From positions 1,674,001 to 1,738,000 of the forward strand of contig NZ_CP113946.1 of assembly GCF_029392875.1 (NCBI RefSeq): a DNA stretch of 64,000 nucleotides, written 5' to 3'. Below, in pieces: positions 16,113 to 25,418 of this stretch. The position numbers and the translations under genes are program-made. The DNA comes from Lactobacillus sp. ESL0677. Lineage in GTDB: Bacteria; Bacillota; Bacilli; Lactobacillales; Lactobacillaceae. Every line of letters starts with the position of its first letter. The stretch's first letter is position 1. A model generated the notes under the pieces. That model was not told where the DNA came from, searched no databases, and saw only the letters and a program-made list of their open reading frames with translations.

Positions 16113-16132
16113 AATACATTAGATTAATAAAA

Positions 16133-16166
16133 AACGGGGTTCAGAAAAGGAACCTCGTTTTTTTAT
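16133..16166 (+). terminator. Terminator of peptidase copy 2
   Basis: AACGGGGTTC / GAACCTCGTT stem with one mismatch, followed by seven or more Ts. Confidence 0.8.
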
Positions 16167-16170
16167 TTTT

Positions 16171-16505
16171 TTAATTTAGATACTGAACTAGTGCATCCCC
16201 TTTTTGCACCATAGTTAATAGCGACGCCGCAAGTGCTGCACCGATTACTCCCGAATAACTTTAAGCAGTCATATAAATAGCATTACCACCATCCACGACC
16301 GTGACAGGCAATACTAGCAGGCCGGTCGCAGCTGTTGACTCCTTAAATGCCAGTTGTAAAACATTCGGTACGGTATCAAGTAAGACATCGCCAGCGACAA
16401 CAGTTGCAGTAAAAATAATACCAAATCCAGCAACTTAATTGCTTTATTCTGTTCACGCTTGATAAGCAACAATGTAGCTGTTAATAAGACCGCCAATATG
16501 CCGTC
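16171..16505 (-). pseudogene. Remnant of a polytopic transporter gene
   Basis: Two minus-strand frames hold hydrophobic transporter-like protein that joins across one frameshift. The first reads LAVLLTATLLLIKREQNKAI; the second continues FGIIFTATVVAGDVLLDTVP and LLVLPVTVVDGGNAIYMTA, meets a TAA, and continues SYSGVIGAALAASLLTMVQ to a final stop. No start region survives. It lies directly downstream of the nucleoside hydrolase. The parent family is not identified. Confidence 0.5.
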
Positions 16506-16525
16506 AAACGATAACTGCTAGCGCA

Positions 16526-17464
16526 CTATTTGCTTTGCTCCAATAATTCGTCAAAACGCTTGAAGAACAGCTCCTGATTTGCCTTAGTAACCAGAGTAAT
16601 TTCACGACCATTAGGATCGTCTTCCATTCGCCCTTGAGCAATGCCTGAAGTAATAACGCGTACTTTACGTTGCTCAACTTTAGAAACAACTTCGGGATAG
16701 AGCGCGCTAATCGTGGTCAATACATCCCAGAAATAAAGCTGTGCTGTTTGCACCGGTGGATTAACTAACAAACTATAGCCCTGACCAACTAAATCCATTG
16801 CTGGATACTTACGTAAACTTGCCCAGTGCATCCGCAGTTCATCAGTCAGTGGTAATTCTTCGCTACTTTCAAGCCCCACAATTTGCATTGGAATGTGTGA
16901 TACAAACACCCGACTGACAGCCTGCGGGTCCCAATAGGCATTCCACTCCTGCGTGCCATCGGCATTAACCATCACAACGTTGCCGTGACCATCAAGTGAG
17001 CCACCCATCCAGTAAAGTTTGGCAATTTTACCTTCAATTGTTGGATCCTCATCCAGCGCTCTTGCTAAGTCCGTCAATGGACCCGTCATAACTAAGGTAA
17101 CCGGTTCAACTGCATTTTTTAGCTTAGAAATCATATCCAGGTGAGCTGGCAATTCTGCTTGCTTAGTGATCATCTTGCCAGATTCATTTAAAATTGGTAA
17201 GTAATTAAAGGAATACGATGCTGTGCGCCATTCTTGCGGAAACTGGTTAACTGCTCGCGAGTCTGACTTAGCGACTTCTAACTTGTCACCCCGCAGATTA
17301 AAGCGGTCAGTCATCTTCCGGCAAACTTCAACGGCTGGATCAACATAACCATCGGCGTCAATCGCACCAACACCTAGCAGCTGAATATCCGGTGCCTGCA
17401 ACAGCAATAAATACGACACTAAATCGTCAATGTTGCCATCATGGTTAAAATAAATTTGTTTCAT
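16526..17464 (-). CDS. Nucleoside hydrolase (IUNH family)
   Basis: 312 residues. The N-terminal Ca2+-binding motif reads NHDGNIDD, a variant of DxDxxxDD with Asn at the first position, and VTLVMTGPLTDLARALDE is the second family block. Such enzymes cleave the N-glycosidic bond of nucleosides to base plus ribose. It is the last gene of the nup operon (9 nt gap), so imported nucleosides are probably its substrate. The exact base preference cannot be read from the sequence. Confidence 0.88.
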   Translation of the reverse strand: MKQIYFNHDGNIDDLVSYLLLLQAPDIQLLGVGAIDADGYVDPAVEVCRKMTDRFNLRGDKLEVAKSDSRAVNQFPQEWRTASYSFNYLPILNESGKMITKQAELPAHLDMISKLKNAVEPVTLVMTGPLTDLARALDEDPTIEGKIAKLYWMGGSLDGHGNVVMVNADGTQEWNAYWDPQAVSRVFVSHIPMQIVGLESSEELPLTDELRMHWASLRKYPAMDLVGQGYSLLVNPPVQTAQLYFWDVLTTISALYPEVVSKVEQRKVRVITSGIAQGRMEDDPNGREITLVTKANQELFFKRFDELLEQSK

Positions 17465-17473
17465 AATTTCTCC

Positions 17474-18430
17474 TTATTTCGACTTAATATAATTCTGCCC
17501 ATCAGCAGCAGGCGCAACTGACTTACCAAAGAATAGCACCAGCACAACAATCGTGATTACGTATGGTGCAATCTGCATGTAAACGGCGGGAATATGGTTG
17601 AAAAACGGCAACTGGTTGCCAATGATACTGATACTTTGGGCAAAACCAAAGAACAATGATGCCAACATTGCTCCAATCGGGTTCCATTTACCAAAGATGA
17701 CTGCTGCTAAGGCCATAAACCCTTGCCCAACAATTGTGGAAATAGAAAAATTCCCAGAAATTGCTTCCGCAAAAATGGCACCGCCAATGCCACCAAGAAA
17801 GCCGGAAATCAAAACACCAGCATATCGCAAGCCATAAACATTAATGCCTAAGGTATCTGCCGCCTGCGGATTTTCACCACAAGAGCGCAGCCGTAAACCG
17901 AAGCGCGTCTTATAGAGCAGCCACCACAGAATAATAGTAACAATAATTGCCGCCCAGGCAGGTGCAGACGTGTTTTTAAAGAAAATAGGCCCAAGCACCG
18001 GAATATTAGCCAAGCCTGGAAACGAAAAGTAGCCGAAACTTTGGTTAATGTTTGCCGTCTGTCCTTTATCATAAATTGCCTTAATCAAGAAAACGCCGAG
18101 TGGTGGCGCCATTAGATTAAGCACCGTACCACTAATAATATGGTCGGCGTGAAAGTTAATTGTTGCTACTGCATGGAGCAGTGAAAAAATCAGCCCAACA
18201 ATCCCGCCAATTAACGCACCTAACCACGGCGTTAGTTTGCCAAAAGTGTCAGCAAAGGTCAGGTTAAAAACAATTGACGAAAAGGCACCCATAGTCATGA
18301 TTCCTTCAAGTCCAATGTTAGTCACACCAGAGTTTTCACTATAAACACCACCCAATGCGGTAAAAATCAGCGGTGCCGAATAGACAAAAGTCGATGACAC
18401 TAGTAAAGATAAAATCGCTACCAAACTCAT
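17474..18430 (-). CDS. Nucleoside ABC transporter permease (NupQ type)
   Basis: 318 residues with about eight to nine membrane helices of the BPD_transp_2 family. The N-terminal YSENSGVTNIGLEGIMTMGAF is the signature of purine-nucleoside/BMP-linked permeases. It overlaps the preceding permease by one base and pairs with it as the second half of the channel. Known relatives in B. subtilis and lactococci import purine nucleosides. Confidence 0.9.
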   Translation of the reverse strand: MSLVAILSLLVSSTFVYSAPLIFTALGGVYSENSGVTNIGLEGIMTMGAFSSIVFNLTFADTFGKLTPWLGALIGGIVGLIFSLLHAVATINFHADHIISGTVLNLMAPPLGVFLIKAIYDKGQTANINQSFGYFSFPGLANIPVLGPIFFKNTSAPAWAAIIVTIILWWLLYKTRFGLRLRSCGENPQAADTLGINVYGLRYAGVLISGFLGGIGGAIFAEAISGNFSISTIVGQGFMALAAVIFGKWNPIGAMLASLFFGFAQSISIIGNQLPFFNHIPAVYMQIAPYVITIVVLVLFFGKSVAPAADGQNYIKSK

Positions 18431-19551
18431 TATTTTTGTCCCCCCTTATCTGCTACGTTCACTTGAGTTTCTTTCTTAACAGCAATTACTTCAGGAGCCT
18501 GCTTGTTTTTAAATAGTCGCCCAATCACATACTGAATAGCAATAAAGAAAATAATTGCCGCAATGACTATCGAGACGATTTCATAAGGAATACCAGCAAT
18601 TGTTTGCATCCCCAAGCCACCAATTTTCAAAATTGAGAACAGAAGTGCCGCCAGCAAAATTCCAATCGCAGTGCCACCACCAAGCAAGGCAACTGACAGA
18701 CCATCCCAGCCGATGTCCAAACTTGTTGTCTGCGTAAAGTAGTTTTGGTAGGTTCCTAAACCTTGGATAACGCCGCCAAGTCCGGCAAAACCGCCTGATA
18801 GCAGCATTGACAACATAATGTTTTTCTTAGTGGACATCCCAGCATAACGGCTGGCATAGGGATTAGCCCCAACCGACCGAATTTCAAAACCCGTGGTCGT
18901 TTTCTTCATTAAGTACCAGTAGATGACAACTGCAATTAATGCTAAAAAAATCCCCGCATTAATCCGTGAATCGCCAAAAAAGGAACTGAGCCGATCAATC
19001 TTTAAACTGCCATTAGCCGCAATCGTCTTCGTCGTGTCCGTGTCGATCCGCAAACTACTCGACATAATCTGCTGCATCAGATATTGACACGAATAAAGCA
19101 CAATGTAGTTAAGCATAATCGTAGTGATAACTTCATTAGTGCCAAATTGAGCCCGCAACCAGCCAGCAATCCCAGCAACAACTGCGCCGGCAATGATCCC
19201 GGCAACAATCGCTAGCGGCAACAAGACGATTTTGGGTAAATTAGGATTAGCTAAAACCACCCAAATTGAAGCTAACCAGCCTGCCTGTGCTTGACCTGGC
19301 AACCCAATATTAAAAAAGCCGGCACTGGAAGCAATCGCAAAACCAATCGCCGTAAAAATCAGCGGCGTTGCCTCCCGAATTATTTCACCAATTCCATTCA
19401 TGTTGCCCAAGGCACTAGCAAACATTGATGAATAGGCCTGAACTGGATTGTAATTCCAAATTAACATAATTACTGCACCAATTAAGAACCCAGCAAGGAT
19501 TGAAATAATTGGTACTAAAATTCTTTTAGTTCTGGGCGTTACTTTAAGCAA
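18430..19551 (-). CDS. Nucleoside ABC transporter permease (NupP type)
   Basis: 373 residues, with a long first helix and basic start typical of the NupP half (about nine helices; FNIGLPGQAQAGWLASIWVV is the conserved block). It overlaps the ATPase gene by 8 nt at its start and the NupQ-type gene by one base, so the three are translationally coupled. It forms a heterodimeric channel with NupQ. Confidence 0.9.
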   Translation of the reverse strand: MLKVTPRTKRILVPIISILAGFLIGAVIMLIWNYNPVQAYSSMFASALGNMNGIGEIIREATPLIFTAIGFAIASSAGFFNIGLPGQAQAGWLASIWVVLANPNLPKIVLLPLAIVAGIIAGAVVAGIAGWLRAQFGTNEVITTIMLNYIVLYSCQYLMQQIMSSSLRIDTDTTKTIAANGSLKIDRLSSFFGDSRINAGIFLALIAVVIYWYLMKKTTTGFEIRSVGANPYASRYAGMSTKKNIMLSMLLSGGFAGLGGVIQGLGTYQNYFTQTTSLDIGWDGLSVALLGGGTAIGILLAALLFSILKIGGLGMQTIAGIPYEIVSIVIAAIIFFIAIQYVIGRLFKNKQAPEVIAVKKETQVNVADKGGQK

Positions 19552-21079
19552 GAGTAGTGCCTTCTTTCTTAACTCCGGTCATTAACAGGCCTAATTCTTC
19601 ATCATTAGTTGCTTCTGGCTTAACTTCGCCAGAAATATTACCATCATGGAGCACAATAATTCGGTCAGATAATTGCATGATTTCGTCTAATTCATAGGAA
19701 ATCAGCAAAATTGCCTTCCCCTTTGCCCGCTCCCGCAACAGTTGCTTGTGGATATATTCAATTGCACCGACATCTAATCCTCGCGTGGGTTGAAACGCAA
19801 TAATTAAATCACTATCTCGGTCGAGCTCTCGCGCAATAATTACTTTTTGCTGGTTACCACCGGACAAGTCACTAACTGGTAAATTAATGCCAGTAGTCCG
19901 AATATCAAACTTTTCCACTAGCTTTTGCGCATGCTGGTTGATAACATCACTATGCAATAAGTGATGGCGAGAAAATGGCTGCTGATAATAATTTTGCAAA
20001 GCCAAATTATCGGCAACTGTAAATGGTAAGATTAGGCCATATTTTTGTCGGTCGGCGGGAATGTGAGCTACGCCACTTGCCGTAATCTTACGCACCTTTT
20101 GGTTAGTCATGTCGCGGCCATTAATCATAATCTTGCCAGCATTAACGTGACGTAAGCCAGTTAGTGCCGCAACTAATTCATCCTGACCATTACCGTCAAT
20201 TCCAGCAACACCCAGAATCTCGCCACCACGCAAGTTAAAAGACACACCTTTAAGTGCCGCAACCCCTTGCTTATTTTTAATTTGCAAGTTAGTTACATCA
20301 AGAATAGTCTTACCTAGTTCTACTTTTGGCTTCGTTAGACGCATATTAACGTGGCGGCCGACCATCAACTCGGCCAAATTATTGTCAGTAACATCGGCAA
20401 CATTAAAGGTCCCAACACTTTTACCAGCGCGAATAACGGTTACGCGGTCAGCTGCTCGCTTAATCTCTTCTAACTTGTGCGTGATTAAAATAATTGATTT
20501 GCCCTCTTTGGCAAGCTCCTTAATGATTTGAATAAATTCCGTAATTTCTTGCGGGGTCAGGACTGCCGTTGGCTCATCAAAAATTAAAATATCAGCACCA
20601 CGGTACAACACCTTTAAGATTTCTACTCGCTGTTGTTGTGCCACAGTAATCTCGCCAACCTTTTTGTTAGGGTTAACGTTCAAGCCGTAACGTTTAGATA
20701 ATTCTTCAACTTGCGTTTGTGCTTTTTTTAAATCTAATTTTGGTCCCTTGGTTGCCTCGTGACCCAAAATAATATTTTCTAAAACCGTAAAGGAATTCAT
20801 GAGCATAAAGTGCTGGTGAACCATCCCAATGCCCAAGTTTTTGGCAACCGTTGGGTTTTTAACAGTAACTTGATGTCCCCGCACCAAAATTTCTCCAGCT
20901 GTTGGCGCGAGTAATCCTGATAAAATACTCATCAAGGTTGACTTACCCGCACCATTTTCACCAAGTAGCGCCAGGATTTCTCCATGATGCAAGACCAGAT
21001 TAATATCATCATTAGCCTTAAAACCATTGAAATCCTTGACAATATGGCGCATCTCAATCATGTTCGTAACATTTTCCAT
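19544..21079 (-). CDS. Nucleoside ABC transporter ATPase, two tandem ABC domains (NupO type)
   Basis: 511 residues. Domain 1 has Walker A GENGAGKST, signature ITVAQQQRVEI and Walker B ILIFDEPT. Domain 2 has the degenerate Walker A GIDGNGQDE and a full signature LSGGNQQKVIIAREL, as in the sugar/nucleoside (RbsA-like) subfamily. It energises the NupP/NupQ channel. A terminator-like hairpin stands between this gene and the lipoprotein gene upstream, so expression relative to the binding proteins may be damped. Confidence 0.93.
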   Translation of the reverse strand: MENVTNMIEMRHIVKDFNGFKANDDINLVLHHGEILALLGENGAGKSTLMSILSGLLAPTAGEILVRGHQVTVKNPTVAKNLGIGMVHQHFMLMNSFTVLENIILGHEATKGPKLDLKKAQTQVEELSKRYGLNVNPNKKVGEITVAQQQRVEILKVLYRGADILIFDEPTAVLTPQEITEFIQIIKELAKEGKSIILITHKLEEIKRAADRVTVIRAGKSVGTFNVADVTDNNLAELMVGRHVNMRLTKPKVELGKTILDVTNLQIKNKQGVAALKGVSFNLRGGEILGVAGIDGNGQDELVAALTGLRHVNAGKIMINGRDMTNQKVRKITASGVAHIPADRQKYGLILPFTVADNLALQNYYQQPFSRHHLLHSDVINQHAQKLVEKFDIRTTGINLPVSDLSGGNQQKVIIARELDRDSDLIIAFQPTRGLDVGAIEYIHKQLLRERAKGKAILLISYELDEIMQLSDRIIVLHDGNISGEVKPEATNDEELGLLMTGVKKEGTTLA

Positions 21080-21103
21080 TTTACTTATTGAGTTCCTTTT
21101 TGT

Positions 21104-21135
21104 TAAAAAACTCTTTGCTTACACAAAGAGTTTTC
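21104..21135 (-). terminator. Terminator-like hairpin upstream of the nup ATPase
   Basis: AAAACTCTTTG / CAAAGAGTTTT stem with a 6-nt loop and six Ts on the minus strand, between the BMP remnant and the ATPase start. Confidence 0.75.
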
Positions 21136-21144
21136 AATTATTAA

Positions 21145-21335
21145 TTATTTAACCGTTTCATTAACCTTAAATTTTCCTGCGACAATCTTTAATGCCTGCT
21201 GTCCAAGTCTTAACAATCAAGTTGCCACGAGTATATCCGAGCTCTTTGCGATAATCCTTAAAGCCTTGCCAAGCACCTTGATTGAATGACCAGTCATCGA
21301 CCCCGTTACTATCAGTAATTAATGCCACAACCGTT
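21145..21335 (-). pseudogene. Internally deleted BMP-family lipoprotein remnant
   Basis: The minus strand reads TVVALITDSNGVDDWSFNQG, the mature N-terminus of BMP lipoproteins, and about 35 residues later jumps to the C-terminal block RGNLIVKTW. After one more frameshift it ends FKVNETVK. Signal peptide, lipobox and the central about 250 residues are gone. It lies exactly between the intact BMP gene and the ATPase, so it is the shrunken third member of a tandem array. Confidence 0.75.
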
Positions 21336-21378
21336 CCTAAATTTATGCTTTATTTTCTATTTCCTATAAAATTACGAA

Positions 21379-22470
21379 CTATTTAGCTGGGTGGATTGGC
21401 ACCTTAATTTCACCATTAATAACTTGGGTCCGCGCCTTTTGCGCATTCTTCCAAGCAGCAGAACTAATCTGGCCACGTTTAATTGAAACCCCGTTAGTCT
21501 TTAAACCGTAAACAAGGTGCTGACCACCGGGAAACTTACCCTGATACGCACGATTAGCAATATCCTGGGTGGCGATATTGACACCGGTAATCACTGATGT
21601 CAACACAAAGTTAGTCTTCTTACCATCTTTTGACTTGTAATTACCTAGATATGATTGGTCAACGTCAACCCCAATTGCCCAGACACGCTTAGAAGCCGGT
21701 CTATTTTGATTAATTGACTTTGCTTCTTGGAATAATCCATCACCAGTAGAACCTGATGCATGGAAGATAATGTCGGCTTTTTTAGCGTACATTGATTGGG
21801 CAATCGCCTTACCCTTATCCGCACTGGTGAAACTACCAGCATATTGATTTAAAAGAGTTATCTTTTTATGCAGCTTTTTAGCTTCATCATTAACACCTTT
21901 AGTAAAGCCAGCGTCAAAGAGATCAATAATGTTACCGCGAACCCCACCGATAAAACCAATGACATTAGTCTTGGTCTCAGAAGCAGCAACAACACCTGCA
22001 AGATATGCGGCCTGTTCACTTCTAAAGTTAGCCGAAACAACATTCTTTTGACCGTTAATTACTTCGTCAACAATAACGTAATTCTTCTTTGGATTCTTCT
22101 TAGCCGCCGCACTAACGGCATCCTTCAAGTTATAGCCAATTCCAAAAATTGTTTGGTAACCTGCCTTGCTAGCTTGCTCAAAGTTGGGAACAAAGTCGGC
22201 ATCACTACTTGATTGAAAATACTGATAGCCATTCTTGCCGCGCTGTAAATTATGCTGCTTCCCATATGCCTTGAAGCCATTCCACGCTGACTGGTTAAAC
22301 GAATTATCGTTAACTCCAGCTGCCGTCGTTACTAACGCAATAGAATGTTTAGCACTATCGCCTGCGTTACCACTGCCCCCCTGCTTTTTACCAGAACACG
22401 CTGTTAGCATCACACCAGCTGAAAAAATTAGCGCTGCTGCCGAATAAATTTTCTTAAACTTTATACTCAT
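21379..22470 (-). CDS. BMP-family nucleoside-binding lipoprotein (copy 1)
   Basis: About 363 residues from the ATG at 22470, chosen for its GAGAGGT ribosome site. It has a lipoprotein signal (MSIKFKKIYSAAALIFSAG... with lipobox LTAC) and a periplasmic-binding fold of the BMP/PnrA type (TAAGVNDNSFNQSAWNGF, ADIIFHASGSTGDGLF, VWAIGVDVDQ). It should capture purine nucleosides for the ABC transporter encoded downstream. About two-thirds identical by eye to copy 2. Confidence 0.92.
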   Translation of the reverse strand: MSIKFKKIYSAAALIFSAGVMLTACSGKKQGGSGNAGDSAKHSIALVTTAAGVNDNSFNQSAWNGFKAYGKQHNLQRGKNGYQYFQSSSDADFVPNFEQASKAGYQTIFGIGYNLKDAVSAAAKKNPKKNYVIVDEVINGQKNVVSANFRSEQAAYLAGVVAASETKTNVIGFIGGVRGNIIDLFDAGFTKGVNDEAKKLHKKITLLNQYAGSFTSADKGKAIAQSMYAKKADIIFHASGSTGDGLFQEAKSINQNRPASKRVWAIGVDVDQSYLGNYKSKDGKKTNFVLTSVITGVNIATQDIANRAYQGKFPGGQHLVYGLKTNGVSIKRGQISSAAWKNAQKARTQVINGEIKVPIHPAK

Positions 22471-22679
22471 ATTATTACCTCTCAAATAATTATTCCAGTT
22501 ACTAAAATAACAACATTTAGTGGCTATGTCAAAGTCGATCTACAATATAAAGTGTTGATTTATTAGGATTTGTCATTTGGTCTAGATCTCGCTCTAAGTC
22601 AGTCACACCATAATTTTTGTATGCTTCAAAGCACAATTTGAAAATTTTTCTAAATTTGTCGACTTATGTAAAATTGACC

Positions 22680-22706
22680 AAAAAAAAGACGCTTTCGCGT
22701 CTATAA
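22680..22706 (-). terminator. Terminator after BMP copy 2
   Basis: AGACGC / GCGTCT stem with TTTC-type loop followed by eight Ts on the minus strand. Confidence 0.75.
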
Positions 22707-22710
22707 AAAA

Positions 22711-23790
22711 TCATTTGGCTGAATTAACCACCTTGACTTGTCCAGTGATAATTCGCGTGCGCTGCTTTTGAACAGCGGCCCAAGTTGAAGAACTTAAATT
22801 GCCTCTGGTAATTGAAACGCCATTATCCTTCAAGCCATAGACTAAATGTTGACCGCCTGGGAACTTACTCCTAGCAGCCGCATCAGCCAGTGTCTTAGTC
22901 GCAACACCTAACCCCTTTAAAACCGAAGTCAAGGTAAAGTTATCTTTCTGACCATTTTTGGTTTTATAATTACCCAAAGTTGCTTGGTCAACATCAACAC
23001 CAATTACCCACACTTTTTGAGCCGCGGGTCGTGTTTGATTGTAATCCTTAGCTTCTTGGAAAATGCCATTGCCAGCCGTTCCTGCCGCTTGATAAATGAT
23101 GTCACATTTATCTGAATACAGCGATTGAGCAATTGCTTTTGCTTTATCCGTCGAGGTAAAGTTTCCAATATATTCAACATTTATTGTTACTTTTTTGTGC
23201 AGCATTTCGGCGCCAGCTTGAACACCTTGCCGAAAACCATCCGCGAAGGAATTAATAATGCTTGATTTGGCACCACCAACAAAGCCAACCTTATTCGTCT
23301 TAGTTGTATAAGCTGCCGCGATCCCCGCTAAATATGAAGCCTCGTTACTTTTGAAGGTGACTGAAGCGACATTTTTCTGTCCAGTAATCACATCGTCGAT
23401 AATGACAAAATTTTTCTTAGGATTTTTTATCGCTGCTGCTTTAACCGAATCTTTTAGTGCATAACCAACACCAAAAATCGTTTGGTATCCCGAGCTAGCT
23501 GCTTGATTAAAGTTAGGTGTGTAATCTGCCGCACTATTTGATTGAAAATATTGATAACCGTGGCCTTGCTTTAAATTGTGTTCTTTGCCAAAAGCCGTAA
23601 AGCCAGCCCAAGCTGCTTGATTGAATGATTGGTCATCAACGCCACTACTGTCAGTAATCAAAGCAATGCTGTTTTTCCTATTTGTACCAGTCGCATTATC
23701 CTGCTTCTTACCCGAACAAGCCGTCAGAACCACACTTACTCCCAGGATAATTACACTTAAGGATAACCACTGCTGCCATTTTTTCTTCAT
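22711..23790 (-). CDS. BMP-family nucleoside-binding lipoprotein (copy 2)
   Basis: 359 residues with lipobox LTAC after a hydrophobic signal, and the same BMP landmarks as copy 1 (DSSGVDDQSFNQAAWAGF, CDIIYQAAGTAGNGIF, VWVIGVDVDQ). It sits upstream of copy 1 with its own terminator, so the two binding proteins can be expressed separately. The C-terminal RGNLSSSTW is the block that survives in the pseudogene next to the ATPase. Ribosome site AGGAGG. Confidence 0.92.
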   Translation of the reverse strand: MKKKWQQWLSLSVIILGVSVVLTACSGKKQDNATGTNRKNSIALITDSSGVDDQSFNQAAWAGFTAFGKEHNLKQGHGYQYFQSNSAADYTPNFNQAASSGYQTIFGVGYALKDSVKAAAIKNPKKNFVIIDDVITGQKNVASVTFKSNEASYLAGIAAAYTTKTNKVGFVGGAKSSIINSFADGFRQGVQAGAEMLHKKVTINVEYIGNFTSTDKAKAIAQSLYSDKCDIIYQAAGTAGNGIFQEAKDYNQTRPAAQKVWVIGVDVDQATLGNYKTKNGQKDNFTLTSVLKGLGVATKTLADAAARSKFPGGQHLVYGLKDNGVSITRGNLSSSTWAAVQKQRTRIITGQVKVVNSAK

Positions 23791-23820
23791 TCGTTATCCT
23801 CCTGAATTTTATTTTAAAGA

Positions 23821-24225
23821 CTAGTTTTTATTGAAAAATTCCACTAATTTTCCACTTACTTCTGGCGGCATTAGATTAGTCTGAGACAAGTTATTAACTT
23901 TTACCCAAGTTGGCAAATAGACGTTAGTTGCACTTGCTCGTTCTGCTTCCTCGCCGCTAATATCAGGTGTGGTTACTTGAGCTGATTCTACATAGAAAAA
24001 GACCTCGCGTTCTTGCTCCTGCAAGACAAACAGCTGCTGTAATTCATCTGGCGTTAATACTATCTGTAATTCCTCATGAATTTCACGGATTGCTGTCTGA
24101 GCAGGTGTTTCCTGTCCCTTAGCGCCATCACCGGGGACGACCCAATAATCGCGGCCATTCTTCAAGCGGTGAATTAGGAGCATGGCTTACGATTGGCGGT
24201 TATAAATAACCACTCTCGCCCGCAT
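23821..24225 (-). pseudogene. Nudix hydrolase with an in-frame stop near its N-terminus
   Basis: The natural start appears to be the ATG at 24225, 2 nt after the stop of the HD gene. Translation gives MRARVVIYNRQS, then TAA (24187-24189), then AMLLIHRLKNGRDYWVVPGDG and a complete Nudix box (GQETPAQTAIREIHEEL). The preceding strand MRARVVIYN is the usual first beta strand of the fold. An internal ATG at 24183 would give 120 residues but has no ribosome site. Either the gene is dead or a shortened protein is made. Family certain, activity doubtful. Confidence 0.72.
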
Positions 24226-24226
24226 T

Positions 24227-24880
24227 TTACACATCCCATTCTTGCATAAATTCGTCAACAAAATTACGCATATATTCCGTTCTAGCGTGTGCTTCTTTTT
24301 TACCGCCTGCGGTATTCATTAAATCTTCCAACTGAAATAATTTTTCGTAAAAGTGATTAATGGTTGTTTCCTGATGCTGACGATACTGATCATGACTAAC
24401 CAGCTTTTGCGGCTTAATCGCTGGATCATAAATCAAATTGCCGTGCGCGCCACCATAGGTAAAGGCACGAGCAATCCCGATTGCACCCAGGCTTTCAATG
24501 CGATCGGCATCTTGAACGTATTGTCCCGAAACTGGCAATTGATAATGATGCTCAATATTTTGCGAAAACGACATGTGCTGCATGGTAAACAAAATATCCT
24601 TGATTTCTAAAGCAGTAAAACCAACTTGCGGCAATAATTCTTTAATATTCGCCAGCACAATTTCTGGATCAGCACAAATTTTTTCATCAATTGTGTCGTG
24701 TAAATATCCCGCAGCTTCAATAATCGCCACCATGCGACTATCTTGATGGGCATTCGGATTATCTTGCAAGTACATTTTTTTAGCTAGATGAGCCACCCGC
24801 TGACCGTGATAAAAGTCGTGGCCTGTTTTTTCATCCTTAAGCTGCTGTTTAACAAAGTTAATTACTTCAGTTATCTCCAA
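24227..24880 (-). CDS. HD-domain phosphohydrolase
   Basis: 217 residues of the YedJ-like HD superfamily. Metal-binding motifs are visible: His in GHDFYHGQRV, the HD pair in GYLHDTIDEK, and Asp in DADRIESLGAIGIARAF. Members hydrolyse phosphate esters of nucleotides, but the substrate is unknown. The gene is immediately followed by the broken Nudix gene, which suggests a former nucleotide clean-up pair. Confidence 0.85.
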   Translation of the reverse strand: MEITEVINFVKQQLKDEKTGHDFYHGQRVAHLAKKMYLQDNPNAHQDSRMVAIIEAAGYLHDTIDEKICADPEIVLANIKELLPQVGFTALEIKDILFTMQHMSFSQNIEHHYQLPVSGQYVQDADRIESLGAIGIARAFTYGGAHGNLIYDPAIKPQKLVSHDQYRQHQETTINHFYEKLFQLEDLMNTAGGKKEAHARTEYMRNFVDEFMQEWDV

Positions 24881-24998
24881 TTTAATTTTCCTTTCTATTG
24901 TTTAATACTATAATTCTAGCTTATTTAATTTTATAGACCAAGTATTTTCTTTATGAGTGAAATTATCTGTTGTGAACATTAAATACTAGTGCACATGT

Positions 24999-25142
24999 TA
25001 TAATATCGTTGTAACTAAAAAGAAGCCCTACTATGAATAGGACTTCTCGACGTAGAGCCGTCTTCAAAGGACGGTGGCTACTGGCTATATTTTAATAAAT
25101 ACGCCCTGTAACTCTCTAAAGTTATTAGTCAGGGCGTTTTTG
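24999..25142 (+). ncRNA. Putative antitoxin RNA, module C copy 1
   Basis: It starts about 7 nt after TATAAT (24999-25004), opens with the hairpin AGAAGCCCTA/TAGGACTTCT, and ends at ACGCCCTG/CAGGGCGT plus Ts (25101-25140). It converges on the decayed toxin copy. The layout is that of Fst/Lpt-type type I systems. Confidence 0.5.
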
Positions 25143-25149
25143 TTCGTAA

Positions 25150-25206
25150 TTATTTCTTGCGATTGTCGAGAAATGTAACTGATAGCAGCACGATGCAATT
25201 GTTCAT
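25150..25206 (-). pseudogene. Decayed toxin copy C1
   Basis: The stretch encodes CIVLLSVTFLDNRKK with the same C-terminus as the intact 29-residue toxin, but lacks a 21-nt block (VDLLTYI in copy 2). Its natural GTG start and ribosome site are gone, leaving only an 18-codon ATG frame without ribosome site. Confidence 0.65.
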
Positions 25207-25242
25207 AAATAAATCTGATAATTATCTATTGTGAACATTAAA

Positions 25243-25411
25243 TTGCTTACTATTCGTGCACATGCTATAATATCGTTGTAATTAAAAAGAAGCCCTACTA
25301 CTAATAGGACTTCTCTACGTAGAGCCGTCTTCAAAGAACGGTGGCTACTGAACGATATTTTTGACAAATACGCCCTGTAACTCTCTAAAGTTATTTCTCA
25401 GGGCGTTTTTG
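25243..25411 (+). ncRNA. Putative antitoxin RNA, module C copy 2
   Basis: Promoter TTGCTT (25243-25248), 17-nt spacer, TATAAT (25266-25271). The RNA opens with the same stable hairpin as copy 1 and ends at ACGCCCTG/CAGGGCGT with five Ts (25370-25410), just past the end of the convergent toxin ORF. Confidence 0.6.
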
Positions 25412-25418
25412 TTTGCGA

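Larger units (their letters stand above)
24881..25418. repeat. Tandem duplication of a type I toxin/antisense module
   Basis: A unit of about 267 bp is repeated: TATAAT at 24999 and 25266, 5' hairpin AGAAGCCCTA...TAGGACTTCT at 25021 and 25289, element CGGTGGCTACT at 25072 and 25339, terminator ACGCCCTG...CAGGGCGT at 25101 and 25370, and toxin 3' end TTGCGATTGTCGA at 25158 and 25426. The first copy is decayed in its toxin part; the second is intact. Confidence 0.75.
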
